Part shown: positions 16,280 to 24,807 of the stretch, one piece after another
Layout of the letters: the number at the start of each line of letters is the position of its first letter
Position numbering within the stretch: position 1 is the first letter of the stretch
Assembly (NCBI RefSeq): GCF_030010415.1
Contig: NZ_JASCSA010000006.1
Direction: 5' to 3' (one strand)
Source: Cobetia amphilecti
Lineage (GTDB): Bacteria > Pseudomonadota > Gammaproteobacteria > Pseudomonadales > Halomonadaceae
Length of the DNA stretch: 64,000 nucleotides
The notes under the pieces: generated by a model
Database searches by the model: none
What the model was told of the DNA's origin: nothing
Seen by the model: only the letters and a program-made list of their open reading frames with translations
Program-made: the position numbers and the translations under genes

Positions 16280-16677
16280 GCCTGACCTCCTGCCGACTGC
16301 CCGGGCGTGGAAGAAGTGGACGCCGCACCGGCGGCGGCCGCCATGTCGAATGACACGATGATGGCGACATTGGCGATCACGCTGACCCCGCTGCCATCCG
16401 GCTTGGCGACGTCCAGCCCGCCCTTGACCACGCGCACACTGGGCTGACCGTAGGGAAAGATGCCCAGCAGGGCGTCACTGTCGACCTTGTCGGGCTGCTG
16501 CACGCCGACCTCGACCTCGATCAGCATCGCCTCCTTGGGGAAGCCGAAGGCGTCCGCCACGTTGAGCGAGTTGTGCCACAGGGCATCGCGGATGCCACGT
16601 GCCGCCGCCTCGGTGTAGTTCTGGCTGCGAATGGAGGTGCCCATGCCGAATTGGGTCACCATGCGTGTCTTGGCCAC
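16276..16677 (-). CDS. Lin0512-family protein, first of a pair
   Basis: 133 aa from the GTG at 16677 (VAKTRMVTQFGMGTSIRSQNYTEAAARGIRDALWH), which follows a gggg SD; an upstream ATG at 16716 would add 13 unlike residues. The core parallels the next gene: MGTS motif, Ala-rich helix, VEVGVQQPDKVDSDAL and VVKGGLDV. The C-terminus is an Ala/Ser/Gly-rich tail (about 115-133). Four-base overlap with the next gene implies coupled translation and perhaps a complex. Function unknown. Confidence 0.72.
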   Translation of the reverse strand: MAKTRMVTQFGMGTSIRSQNYTEAAARGIRDALWHNSLNVADAFGFPKEAMLIEVEVGVQQPDKVDSDALLGIFPYGQPSVRVVKGGLDVAKPDGSGVSVIANVAIIVSFDMAAAAGAASTSSTPGQSAGGQA

Positions 16678-16728
16678 ATTACCCCCTGATTTCCTGTCAC
16701 GGAAAAGACGTACCACTCGCGCCGCCTA

Positions 16729-16899
16729 TCAGCGCGGATGCTTGAAAAGCCCGATCACCCAACCTATCCCGCCCAGCAGCAGGGCGCCCTGCCAATCTCC
16801 CTGGAACAACTCGATCAGCGCCAGGGCGATCGCCACCAGCTGCGCGCTACGCACCGGGCTGACCGTCGCTGTGGGCTTGCGGTCATCCTGCTCTGACAT
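16729..16899 (-). CDS. 56-residue membrane protein
   Basis: Starts at the ATG at 16899, with gggagg about four bases upstream; the frame extends to 16944 but lacks such a signal there. The product (MSEQDDRKPTATVSPVRSAQ...) has a charged N-terminus and a hydrophobic half (LVAIALALIELFQ, then ALLLGGIGWVIGLF) that could be one long or two short membrane segments, ending KHPR. It precedes the Lin0512 pair by about 50 bp on the same strand and may be cotranscribed. No family recognised. Confidence 0.55.
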   Translation of the reverse strand: MSEQDDRKPTATVSPVRSAQLVAIALALIELFQGDWQGALLLGGIGWVIGLFKHPR

Positions 16900-17016
16900 G
16901 CGGCCTCCCGTCGCTGGCCCGATATCTTCATCAGGCGATGACAACGTCGCCCCATCGTTTCAGGAAAGCCTCAAGTAGAAAATACGACTTCCGTCCCCGA
17001 GCACCAGCAGGCACCA

Positions 17017-17038
17017 GCCCCGATCAGCTCATCGGGGC
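17017..17038 (-). terminator. Hairpin at the end of the ABC operon
   Basis: GCCCCGAT-CAGCTC-ATCGGGGC; the stem spans the stop codon of the binding-protein gene (17029-17031). No T-tract follows, so activity as an intrinsic terminator is uncertain. Confidence 0.4.
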
Positions 17039-18252
17039 GTGTCAGGCGCCTCAAGCGCCAGCTGCCCCCAGAAGTGGCCGGTGCTGCGCGACAGCGTCGG
17101 GTCATTCATCAGGTAGGCAAAGGTGGCCATGGGGTCGAGGTCGGCAAAGGTCTCGGGGTGCAGCCAGCGCGCGATGGCCTCCAGCGCGACGATGGCATAG
17201 GGCCCCTGGTGGAAACCATGCCACAGCGCCATCACCCGGCCCTGCTTGACGGCATCCAGTGACTGCCAGCCGGGCAGTGTCTGCACCATGCGCGCCAGAT
17301 CGTGCTGGATATCCTCACCCGAGATGCCGATGCCGGCACGCAGGCCATCGCCCTTGGCCCACTGGCCACCGGTATTGAGAATCGCCTCGGGCGGGTGTGC
17401 CAGCACCCACTCCTTGCTGAGGGTGGCACCGCTGACCGGCGCCAGTTCAGCGGCCAGATTGCGCCCGCCGGCCCGCGTGACCAGGTCCGCCACGCCGTTG
17501 TGCAGATTGGTACGACAGCAATCTACCTTCACGCCCGGTGCGATGTTGATCAGCACACGCGGCCGTTCGGCAATCGTCGCCAGACGTTCGTCAATCAGCG
17601 CCAGATGCGCCGCGATGGTGTCATCCACCTCGCGGGCACGCGCCTCGACGCCGAGCACCTCGCCCAGCAGGCGCACGCTGACCGGAGCATCCTGCAGCGG
17701 ATGGTGATTGAACTCGACATACAGGTAGGGAGTGCCGACCTCGTCCAGCAGCGCCGCCAGCGGCGAGCCTTCGATACGTGAACGCTGGGAGAGATCGAAC
17801 AGCACCAGGTCCGGCGTCAGCGCCAGCAGGGCCTCGCCCTCGAGGCTCGGCGTCGAGGCGCGACTCAGCGCTGGCAGCGTGGCAAGTTGCGGCCAACGCG
17901 TCTCGAGACGCTCGGTCATCGCCGGATCAAACACCGCCAAGGGGTAGGCCCAGCCGACGATACGCTCAAGCGGCGCATCCAATAGCGTCAGCAGCGCATA
18001 CAGCTGGCGCGGCTGGGCGAGGAAGATGCGCTGCGGTGAGGCCGCAAGCGTCACCTCGCGCCCGGCGAGATCCGTGACCTGACGCGGAAAGCTGGCCCGG
18101 GTCTGCACCTTGGCGACCGGCTCGGCGGCATGGGCAAGGTTGCCCGGTGCGCTCGAGAAGGCGCCAGCGAAGACAGTGGCGAGTGCCAGCAGGCAGACAC
18201 CTGCCAGTCTTCTGGGCTCGCTTCTGGGCTCAGTCTTGCGCACCGCCATCAT
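17029..18252 (-). CDS. Iron/cobalamin-type ABC transporter substrate-binding protein
   Basis: 407 aa. An N-terminal export signal (RRLAGVCLLALATVFAGAF, cleavage probably after AHA near 42) leads into a two-lobed class III binding protein (PF01497 type): FPRQVTDLAGREVTLAASPQRIFLAQP opens the first lobe and a helical linker joins the second. Last gene of the permease-ATPase-binding protein operon, overlapping the ATPase by four bases. This family carries ferric siderophores, haem or cobalamin; a Fur-like site upstream of the operon favours iron. A Cys-Cys pair (VDCCRTNLHNG) in the second lobe is unusual. Confidence 0.85.
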   Translation of the reverse strand: MMAVRKTEPRSEPRRLAGVCLLALATVFAGAFSSAPGNLAHAAEPVAKVQTRASFPRQVTDLAGREVTLAASPQRIFLAQPRQLYALLTLLDAPLERIVGWAYPLAVFDPAMTERLETRWPQLATLPALSRASTPSLEGEALLALTPDLVLFDLSQRSRIEGSPLAALLDEVGTPYLYVEFNHHPLQDAPVSVRLLGEVLGVEARAREVDDTIAAHLALIDERLATIAERPRVLINIAPGVKVDCCRTNLHNGVADLVTRAGGRNLAAELAPVSGATLSKEWVLAHPPEAILNTGGQWAKGDGLRAGIGISGEDIQHDLARMVQTLPGWQSLDAVKQGRVMALWHGFHQGPYAIVALEAIARWLHPETFADLDPMATFAYLMNDPTLSRSTGHFWGQLALEAPDTPR

Positions 18253-19100
18253 CGTCTGGCTCCGGCATCGCGCGTGATATGGCCGATATCGGCGTGGGCC
18301 GAGTCGGCGACGCGGTCGGTGAGCACCACCGGATGGCCCAGCGAGCAGCTCTCGATACGCGCCTCGATGCCGTAGGCCTCGCGCAGATGCTCAGCGGTGA
18401 TCACCTCACGCGGGGCTCCGGTGGCCAGCAGCCCGGAGGGCGCGAACAGGATGATCTGATCACAGAAACGCAGCGCCAGATTGATGTCATGCAGCGCGAT
18501 CAGGCAGATGGCCTGCTGCTCCTGCACCACACCGCGCACGCCTTCGATCAAGGCCAGCTGCCAGCGCAGGTCCAGCGCACTGGTCGGCTCATCCAGCAGC
18601 AGCAGTTGTGGCTGGCGCACCAGCGCCTGGGCGAGACCGACCATCTGACGCTGGCCACCGGAGAGCGTGTCCATGCGCCGGAAGGCCAGCGAATGCAGCG
18701 ACAGGCGCGCGAAGACCTGCTCGACCAGCGAATCCGTGGCCTTGCGGCTCAGTTCGGCACGCGCCGCGCGACAGGCACTGGCCACGGCTTCATAGGCGAC
18801 CAGACTGGTCGGCTGCGGCAGCGTCTGCGGCAGGTAGCCGACATGGCGCATGCGATTCGCCCCGTGCAGCGACGACAGCGCAAGCTCGCCGAGGTGGATG
18901 TCGCCCTTGGCCGGACGCATGCCGGCAATCGCCTTGAGGAAGGTCGACTTGCCGACCGCATTCGGCCCGAGCACACCGACCAGTGAGCCCGCCGGCAGCG
19001 GTGGCAGGTCGAGTTGATCGAAGATCATGCGCCGCTGATAGCCGGTGGTCAGCTGCGAGATCTTCAAGGATGCTTGCGAATCAAAGACGTGATGGCTCAT
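18249..19100 (-). CDS. Iron-type ABC transporter ATP-binding protein (FecE-like)
   Basis: 283 aa ABC ATPase. Walker A GPNAVGKST at 45-53, Q-loop near 92, signature LSGGQ at 146-150, Walker B LLLLDEPTSALD at 166-177 and the H-loop histidine in LIALHDINLAL. The 'NAVGKS' variant replaces the usual 'NGAGKS', with the key Lys and Ser kept. Overlaps by four bases with both neighbours, so the three genes are one coupled operon. Confidence 0.93.
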   Translation of the reverse strand: MSHHVFDSQASLKISQLTTGYQRRMIFDQLDLPPLPAGSLVGVLGPNAVGKSTFLKAIAGMRPAKGDIHLGELALSSLHGANRMRHVGYLPQTLPQPTSLVAYEAVASACRAARAELSRKATDSLVEQVFARLSLHSLAFRRMDTLSGGQRQMVGLAQALVRQPQLLLLDEPTSALDLRWQLALIEGVRGVVQEQQAICLIALHDINLALRFCDQIILFAPSGLLATGAPREVITAEHLREAYGIEARIESCSLGHPVVLTDRVADSAHADIGHITRDAGARR

Positions 19101-20179
19101 TCCTGCCCCCTGCGCTGTCCGAGCAGCAAGGCGAGGAAACAGGGGATACCGATCAACGAGGTCACGATCCCCACCGGCAGCACCAGTCCGGGTACCAGCG
19201 ACTCACTGGCCGTGGCGGCCAAGGACAGCACCAGCGCGCCCGCCAGCGCACTGCCGGGCAGATAGAAGCGATGGTCTTCCCCCAGCGCCAGACGCGCCAT
19301 ATGCGGCCCGACCAGACCGATGAAGCCGATGGTGCCGACAAAGGCCACTGCCACTGCCGCCAGCAGGCTGACGCGCAACAGAGCCGTACGGCGCAGACGG
19401 GTGACCGGCACGCCGAAGCTGCGCGCATGGTCTTCCCCGGCACGCAGCGCTGTCAGCGCCCAGGCACGCCGCATGGCGAAGGGCAGGCAGACGACCAGCA
19501 CACTGGCGATGATCGCGACTCGCTCCCACGAGGCTTCCGACAGGCTGCCCATGGTCCAGAACACCAGCTGTTGCAGCGCATCGGGGCTGGCCACGAACTG
19601 CACCAGCGCATTGACGGCATTGAGCACGAAGACAAGCGCGATGCCAAACAGCACGATGACTTCACGACTGGCGCCATACAGCGAGGCCACGGCATCGATG
19701 GCCAGAATTGATAGCGCCGCGAACACGAAGGCCATCAGCGCGATGGTGTAGCTGGGCGGCAGCCCCGGCAAGGCGACATCCAGGATGATGACCAGCGAGG
19801 CGCCAAGCGTCGCCGCGGCGCCCACGCCCAGTGTGAAGGGGCTGGCCAGGGCGTTGTTGAGCACGGTCTGCATCTCGGCACCCGCAAGCCCCAGGGCTGC
19901 ACCGACCAGCGCCGCCATCACCGCCGTCGGCAGGCGAATCTGCCAGACGATGGCTTCATTGATCGGCCCGTGTGAACCGGGATTGATGAGTTCGCCCAGC
20001 AGATCAGACAGCGCGAGATCGGCAGGGCCGGTCATGATGTCGCCAAGGATGGCCAACAGCAGTGCCAGGCCCAGCGCGGCGAGAATCACCACACGTTTCC
20101 AGGCGAAGCGCCGATATTGCTGGGCGAGCGTAGGCGACGATTCAGGCGCTGAGGCCTGAGCGTGCGCGGGGGGAGACAT
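19097..20179 (-). CDS. FecCD-family iron ABC transporter permease
   Basis: About 360 aa with nine to ten membrane segments. Family motifs include NALASPFTLGVGAAATLGA and GTIGFIGLVGPHMARLALGEDHRFYLPGSALAGA, the ATPase-coupling region of BtuC/FecCD permeases. The ATG at 20179 gives a short Pro/Ala-rich N-terminus before the first helix; an in-frame TTG at 20203 is an alternative, and neither has a strong SD. First gene of the operon; a Fur-like sequence lies about 120 bp upstream. Confidence 0.88.
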   Translation of the reverse strand: MSPPAHAQASAPESSPTLAQQYRRFAWKRVVILAALGLALLLAILGDIMTGPADLALSDLLGELINPGSHGPINEAIVWQIRLPTAVMAALVGAALGLAGAEMQTVLNNALASPFTLGVGAAATLGASLVIILDVALPGLPPSYTIALMAFVFAALSILAIDAVASLYGASREVIVLFGIALVFVLNAVNALVQFVASPDALQQLVFWTMGSLSEASWERVAIIASVLVVCLPFAMRRAWALTALRAGEDHARSFGVPVTRLRRTALLRVSLLAAVAVAFVGTIGFIGLVGPHMARLALGEDHRFYLPGSALAGALVLSLAATASESLVPGLVLPVGIVTSLIGIPCFLALLLGQRRGQE

Positions 20180-20294
20180 CGGACTTTTTTCAATCACCAG
20201 CAAGGTCTGCCACTAGGAGGAGGAAGTGAACTTCCATGCATCAGGGCCCACCGGAGCCGCCAGGCAGCTCGGCTATCAGCATGAATCATGCGCA

Positions 20295-20309
20295 GATGAT
20301 AATGATTGA
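20295..20309 (-). promoter_or_regulatory. Fur-box-like sequence upstream of the iron ABC operon
   Basis: GATAATGATT at 20298-20307; its reverse complement AATCATTATC equals the last ten bases of the 19-bp Fur consensus. The other half is degenerate. Position, about 120 bp before the permease start, and the operon's function support iron repression. Confidence 0.5.
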
Positions 20310-20480
20310 CGCCTGCAGTCACAATGCGCATGGCCGCGGCTGGCGATATGCGCGACCCGGCTCACGCCCATTCAACCCAGTCTGGCAGCGCCGCCAGTCC
20401 TTCCCACACCAGTCCTTCCCACGTCCGCCCTGCTCACGCTCGCTTCGGCAAATACTCGACTCAGCAAATCTCAGACTCGG

Positions 20481-20544
20481 AAAATGAGAGGCTTGGAAAA
20501 TGACAGGCCCGCAAAATGTCAGACCCGGAAAATGACAGACTCGG
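20481..20544. repeat. 16-bp tandem repeat, four copies
   Basis: AAAATGACAGRCYCGG-type units at 20481, 20497, 20513 and 20529, with a degenerate preceding copy from about 20465. It ends 88 bp before the hydrolase start. Confidence 0.8.
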
Positions 20545-20631
20545 TGAACAGGCCGGCAGAAACTTGGTAGCGTCATGGTGGGTTGCTATGTTCAAGATTC
20601 GCTCGCCCCTTCTCTTGCCCAGGAGTCTGAC

Positions 20632-21519
20632 ATGGCCCGCCTCACTGCAAAGGATTTTGCTCCCGAGTTGCTGGAGCTGTACGACGGATATGTGCATGGC
20701 AACATCACTCGCCGCCAGTTTCTGGATCGCGCGGCGGCCTTTGCCGTTGCGGGCATGACGGCCACCTCGATTCTGGCAAGCTTGAGCCCCGACTACGCAC
20801 TGGCTTCCCAGGTCGAGTTCACGGACCCCGATATCGTCGCCGAATACATCACCTACCCGTCCCCCGAGGGCCATGGCGAGGTGCGCGCCTATCTGGTGAA
20901 GCCCGCCAAGGCCAGCGGCTCGCTGCCGGGCGTGGTGGTGGTGCATGAGAATCGTGGCCTCAACCCCTATATCGAGGACGTGGCGCGCCGCGTGGCCAAG
21001 GCCGGCTATATCGCGCTGGCCCCGGATGGACTGAGCTCGGTGGGCGGCTATCCGGGCAATGACCCCAGGGGCAAGGAGCTGCAGGCACAGGTAGACCCTG
21101 AAAAGCTGATGAACGACTTCTTCGCCGCCATCGATTACCTGATGAGCGAGGACCGCACCACCGGCAAGATCGGCATCACCGGCTTCTGCTACGGCGGTGG
21201 CGTCTCCAATGCCGCCGCCGTGGCCTATCCGGAGCTTGCCTGTGCCGTGCCCTTCTATGGCCGCCAGCCGCGCGCCGAGGAAGTCGCCGCCATCAAGGCC
21301 CCGCTGTTGCTGCACTATGCGGAGCACGATGAGCGCGTCAATGCCGGCTGGCCCGCCTATGAAGCCGCGCTGAAGGAGCACGACAAGGTCTATGAGGCCT
21401 ACATCTACCCGGACACCCACCACGGCTTCCACAACGACTCCACCCCGCGCTATGACGAACAGGCCGCCAAGCTCGCCTGGGACAGAACCCTTGCCTGGTT
21501 CGAGAAGTATCTGAGCTGA
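20632..21519 (+). CDS. Tat-exported dienelactone-hydrolase-family protein
   Basis: 295 aa from the ATG at 20632 (SD aggag); the frame continues upstream without support. A twin-arginine signal lies at 26-60 (TRRQFLDRAAAFAVAGMTATS...). The alpha/beta-hydrolase domain has the Cys-type triad: C186 (GFCYGGG), D233 (EHDERVN) and H264 (THHGFHND). Related periplasmic hydrolases are often annotated as carboxymethylenebutenolidase. With no aromatic-ring genes nearby, a general esterase or lactonase role outside the cytoplasm is more likely than a catabolic step. Confidence 0.85.
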   Translation: MARLTAKDFAPELLELYDGYVHGNITRRQFLDRAAAFAVAGMTATSILASLSPDYALASQVEFTDPDIVAEYITYPSPEGHGEVRAYLVKPAKASGSLPGVVVVHENRGLNPYIEDVARRVAKAGYIALAPDGLSSVGGYPGNDPRGKELQAQVDPEKLMNDFFAAIDYLMSEDRTTGKIGITGFCYGGGVSNAAAVAYPELACAVPFYGRQPRAEEVAAIKAPLLLHYAEHDERVNAGWPAYEAALKEHDKVYEAYIYPDTHHGFHNDSTPRYDEQAAKLAWDRTLAWFEKYLS

Positions 21520-21563
21520 CCTCAGGCGGCACCAGGAAGACGACCAGCCCGCCTCAAGGCAAC

Positions 21564-21602
21564 GAAGCCAGCCATCACGCTATCCCCGTGATGGCTGGCT
21601 TC
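21564..21602. terminator. Bidirectional hairpin terminator
   Basis: GAAGCCAGCCATCACG and its reverse complement (16-bp stem, 7-nt loop), then gtcatttt. It lies between the convergent hydrolase and nuclease genes. Confidence 0.8.
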
Positions 21603-21709
21603 GTCATTTTCGAGTGAGACCGAGACTGATCTCTTAAGGCTCAGGCCTGATCAGTTCACAACAGGCCTGTTCAGACTGGCCTGTTGAACAGACCCGCTCT
21701 AAAAACAGC

Positions 21710-22969
21710 TCAGCTGCACAACATGCCGCTGGCGACGATCTCGCTGAGCGTGCCCTTGCCGATGCCGCTGATGCGGGTCAGCTGACCGCTGGAACTCCAT
21801 GGACGCTGACGGATGATATCGGCCGCGCGTGCCGGCCCGATATTGGGTAGGCGATCCAGCTGATCGGCGTTGGCGGTATTGAGGTCGATACAGGTCTGAC
21901 TCGCCGAACTGGAAGCGTTGGATACACGACTGGCCACCTCTGTGCCCGCCGCCTGCGGCTGGCCGCCGTCCAGCGGCAGCAACGCCAGTGTCTCGCCGGT
22001 CACCGACAGATAGATCGGGGCGTGATCGGAGACATCGGCACGCGCCGCCTCATGACTGATGCCCAGATAGTCCGGGAAGCGGAACACCTCGCCGCTGGCG
22101 CTGGGCCATTCGCTCGGCACATACCAGATGTTGTCGTAGAGCGAGGCATAGCGGCCATCGGTCTTGGAGAGCGTCGTCGCGCCCTCGGTGATCAGCGGGC
22201 GCAGGCCGAGGATCCGCAGGTCTCCCCACGCAGGCTCATCCGGCGCCATGTTGAAGTCGCCCATGATGATCGCCGGGGTGCCGGGCGAGATTTCCTTCAT
22301 CAGGTCGTAGATATCCGCCAGCGCACGGATTTCCGGCGCGCGATCCGCCTTGCTGTCGCCGTAGACGATATGCACGTTGGCGGCGCTGAAGGCCCGCCCG
22401 CTGTCCTTCTCGACGAAGGTGGCAAGCAGCGGCTCGCGCGAGAACACATCCTCGGGATCGAGATAGACGGTAGCCCCGCCCTGATAGGCGATCGTCTTGT
22501 CGCGATACAGATAGGCGTAACGCTCGGTATAGGTGCTGCGCCCGACCGCATGGCTGACCAGGCTGTCCCACTCATCGCCGGTCAGCGCCTCAAGCTGCTG
22601 CTCGAGCTCGCTGACGACCTCCTCCTTCATCACCTCCTGCAGGCCGATCAGGTCCATATGGCTCGCCACCGCCGCGACCTGCTCGAGATGCTTGCCGTTG
22701 TTCCAGCCGGCATGCTTCAGATTCCAGCTGGCGATCACCGCCTCCGCCTGACTGCTGGCTGCAGTGCCCAGCAGTACGGGCACTGTCAGCGCCATCACCA
22801 CTCTTCTGGCGATGCGCTCAAGCCGAGAACCGCCAGACGGCTGCCGGCCGCGCGGGAGCTTGCTGTTGTAGCTTGTGCTGCTTGTGCTGCTTGTGCTGCT
22901 GTTGCCAGCGATATCCAGGTGACTGCTGCTCGTATTGCTGACGTTACCGCGCTGACCTATCCGTATCAC
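21710..22969 (-). CDS. Secreted endonuclease/exonuclease/phosphatase-family nuclease with ComEA-like tail
   Basis: About 419 aa. A hydrophobic segment VVMALTVPVLLGTAASSQAEA, preceded by RLERIARR, is a probable signal peptide. The DNase I-like domain follows (SWNLKHAGWN, GLQEVMKEE, IIMGDFNMAPDEP, and the catalytic SDHAPIYLSV). The last 60 residues are a helix-hairpin-helix pair of ComEA type (DLNTANADQLDRLPNIGPARAADII). The GTG at 22969 has an aaggg SD but leaves about 55 Ser/Thr-rich residues before the signal; part of that is a 9-bp DNA repeat encoding SST units, so the true start is uncertain. It probably degrades extracellular DNA. Confidence 0.75.
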   Translation of the reverse strand: MIRIGQRGNVSNTSSSHLDIAGNSSTSSTSSTSYNSKLPRGRQPSGGSRLERIARRVVMALTVPVLLGTAASSQAEAVIASWNLKHAGWNNGKHLEQVAAVASHMDLIGLQEVMKEEVVSELEQQLEALTGDEWDSLVSHAVGRSTYTERYAYLYRDKTIAYQGGATVYLDPEDVFSREPLLATFVEKDSGRAFSAANVHIVYGDSKADRAPEIRALADIYDLMKEISPGTPAIIMGDFNMAPDEPAWGDLRILGLRPLITEGATTLSKTDGRYASLYDNIWYVPSEWPSASGEVFRFPDYLGISHEAARADVSDHAPIYLSVTGETLALLPLDGGQPQAAGTEVASRVSNASSSASQTCIDLNTANADQLDRLPNIGPARAADIIRQRPWSSSGQLTRISGIGKGTLSEIVASGMLCS

Positions 22970-23207
22970 TGCGTGACCCTTGACTGATGACTCGTACACA
23001 AAAGACCGTAAGAGACTGTATCTTATGGACTTGTCGTCAAGGTTTATAGAACCACAATATTATTTATTATCCTTTGCGCGACTCTTGATAGATGAGAGAG
23101 AGCTAGCGCGTCACGCCACCGTCAGCGCCGGACCTTGCCACTTGACCTTTCAGCGCCAGCTTTTACTCTCGAGCGCTGATGCTTCCTTTCTCCAGTCACG
23201 AGATCCC

Positions 23208-24047
23208 ATGACCCCATCGTCGTCCCTTTCTCCCGGCAGTCTGCTGAATCAGCTGCGCCAGACCACGCCGCTGGTGCACAACATCACCAATCATGTCGCG
23301 ATGACGCCGACCGCCAATACCCTGTTGGCTATCGGTGCCTCGCCGCTGATGGCGCATGCGCAGCAGGAAATTCAGGAGATCTCCGCCATCAGTGCGGCGC
23401 TGTCGATCAATATCGGCACGCTGTCACCCAGCTGGATCGAGGCCATGCAACTGGCCGCGATGTGCGCCCACCGCGATGGCAAACCCTGGGTGCTGGACCC
23501 CGTCGGCATCGGCGCCTCCAGCCTGCGCCAGTATGCGTGCCGCGCGCTGCTGGAATATCGCCCTAGCGTGATTCGCGCCAATGCCTCCGAAGTGCTGGCG
23601 CTGGCCGGTGAGATGAATCAGGGACGCGGCGTGGACAGCGGCGATGACGGTGAGGATGCGCTGGAGCGCGCCAGTCGGGCCGCCGTCGCGCTGGCGCGCA
23701 CGCAGAACTGCGTGGTGGCGATGACCGGCCGTGTCGATGTCGTCACCGATGGCCAGCGGCAAATCACGGTTCAGGGCGGCCATGCGCTGATGGGCCGCGT
23801 CACTGCCATGGGCTGCGCGCTGAGCAGTGTGGTCGCCGCCTTCCTCGCCGCCTCCCTCGCCGGGCATGACGACACCCTGCACGCCACCGCCGCCGCGCTG
23901 GCCTGCTACGCCGAGGCCGGTGAGACGGCGGGCCAGTCGGCGCAAGGCCCGGGCAGCTTCGTGCCACGCTTCATGGATGCCCTGTATACTCTCGACGCCG
24001 ATTCCACCCCGCTAGCCTCTCGTCTGGAGCTGACCGATGTCACTTGA
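23208..24047 (+). CDS. thiM: Hydroxyethylthiazole kinase
   Basis: 279 aa from the ATG at 23208; the frame is open further upstream, but the family begins LLNQLRQTTPLVHNITNHVAM. Substrate and ATP residues are recognisable (NITNHVAMTPTANTLLAIGASP, VLDPVGIGAS, RANASEVLALAGE, TGRVDVV) and the catalytic-type cysteine is in VTAMGCALSSVVAAF. It phosphorylates the thiazole alcohol salvaged from thiamine. It overlaps thiE by 11 bases. No TPP riboswitch is evident in the leader. Confidence 0.93.
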   Translation: MTPSSSLSPGSLLNQLRQTTPLVHNITNHVAMTPTANTLLAIGASPLMAHAQQEIQEISAISAALSINIGTLSPSWIEAMQLAAMCAHRDGKPWVLDPVGIGASSLRQYACRALLEYRPSVIRANASEVLALAGEMNQGRGVDSGDDGEDALERASRAAVALARTQNCVVAMTGRVDVVTDGQRQITVQGGHALMGRVTAMGCALSSVVAAFLAASLAGHDDTLHATAAALACYAEAGETAGQSAQGPGSFVPRFMDALYTLDADSTPLASRLELTDVT

Positions 24048-24660
24048 TCTATCCCTTTACCTGGTCACCGACCCCGCGCTGTGCGCCCAGCGCGGCCTGG
24101 AAGCCACCGTGATGGCCGCCGTGCGCGGCGGCGTCAGTGTCGTGCAGCTTCGCGACAAGCATGCCAGCGACGAAGAGATGATCGCCCAGGCCATCCGCCT
24201 CAAGGCGCTGCTGGACGAGTACGAGGTGCCGCTGATCATCAATGACCGCATCGAGGTCGCGCTGGCCAGTGGCGCCGATGGCCTGCACATCGGTCAGAGC
24301 GATGGCGACCCCGTCGAGGCGCGTCGCCGTCTCGGCGAGGACGCCTTGATCGGCCTCTCGGTCCAGACGCTTGAGCAGCTCAAGGCCGTCGATGTCGAAC
24401 GCATCGACTACCTCGGCCTCGGCCCGGTATATGCCACCCCGACCAAGCCGGATCATGCCGCACCGCTGGGCATCGAGGGGCTCACGCAGCTTGTGCGCTC
24501 AAGCCCGCTGCCGACGGTCGCCATCGGCGGCATCTCGCTGGCCAATGCCGGCGAAGTCATGACCAGCGGCACCGACGGCCTCGCCGTCGTCTCGGCGCTG
24601 TGCAGTGCCGAAGACCCCGCCGAGGCCGCCCAGCAATTCCTGGCGCAGTATCCTTTCTGA
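24037..24660 (+). CDS. thiE: Thiamine-phosphate synthase
   Basis: 207 aa TIM-barrel enzyme. Family motifs in order: LYLVTDP, VSVVQLRDKHASDEEM, PLIINDR, GADGLHIGQSD, IGLSVQT, DYLGLGPVYATPTKPDH and VAIGGISLANAGEVM. It joins hydroxyethylthiazole phosphate, made by ThiM, to the pyrimidine pyrophosphate to form thiamine phosphate. ThiD, the expected third salvage enzyme, is not in the window. Confidence 0.95.
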   Translation: MSLDLSLYLVTDPALCAQRGLEATVMAAVRGGVSVVQLRDKHASDEEMIAQAIRLKALLDEYEVPLIINDRIEVALASGADGLHIGQSDGDPVEARRRLGEDALIGLSVQTLEQLKAVDVERIDYLGLGPVYATPTKPDHAAPLGIEGLTQLVRSSPLPTVAIGGISLANAGEVMTSGTDGLAVVSALCSAEDPAEAAQQFLAQYPF

Positions 24661-24693
24661 TCAAAGATGAGCTGAACTGAACTGAGCTGAATC

Positions 24694-24711
24694 GCTCGGA
24701 TCGATCCGAGC
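24694..24711. repeat. 18-bp perfect palindrome
   Basis: GCTCGGATCGATCCGAGC, between thiE and its terminator. It could be part of the 3' end structure of the thiM-thiE transcript. Confidence 0.5.
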
Positions 24712-24725
24712 CTGCCAGTCACAGC

Positions 24726-24757
24726 AACGCCCGCCATGGTCAGCCATGGCGGGCGTT
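24726..24757. terminator. Bidirectional hairpin terminator
   Basis: AACGCCCGCCATGG-TCAG-CCATGGCGGGCGTT, 14-bp perfect stem between convergent thiE and the ethanolamine permease gene. Confidence 0.8.
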
Positions 24758-24807
24758 GTCGTCTTTGCTACCTGAGCGGCTTGAGCTGATTGAACTGATT
24801 GAGCGGA

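Larger units (their letters stand above)
20180..20631. other. Intergenic region with Fur-like site and tandem repeats
   Basis: 452 bp between divergent genes. It holds a Fur-box-like sequence (20295-20309) on the ABC operon side and a 16-bp tandem array (20481-20544) on the hydrolase side. No open frame here shows a domain. Confidence 0.5.

Noticed and set aside
22980..23207. TPP riboswitch before thiM
   Set aside because: The conserved CTGAGA and ACCTGA-type core elements are not found in the leader.
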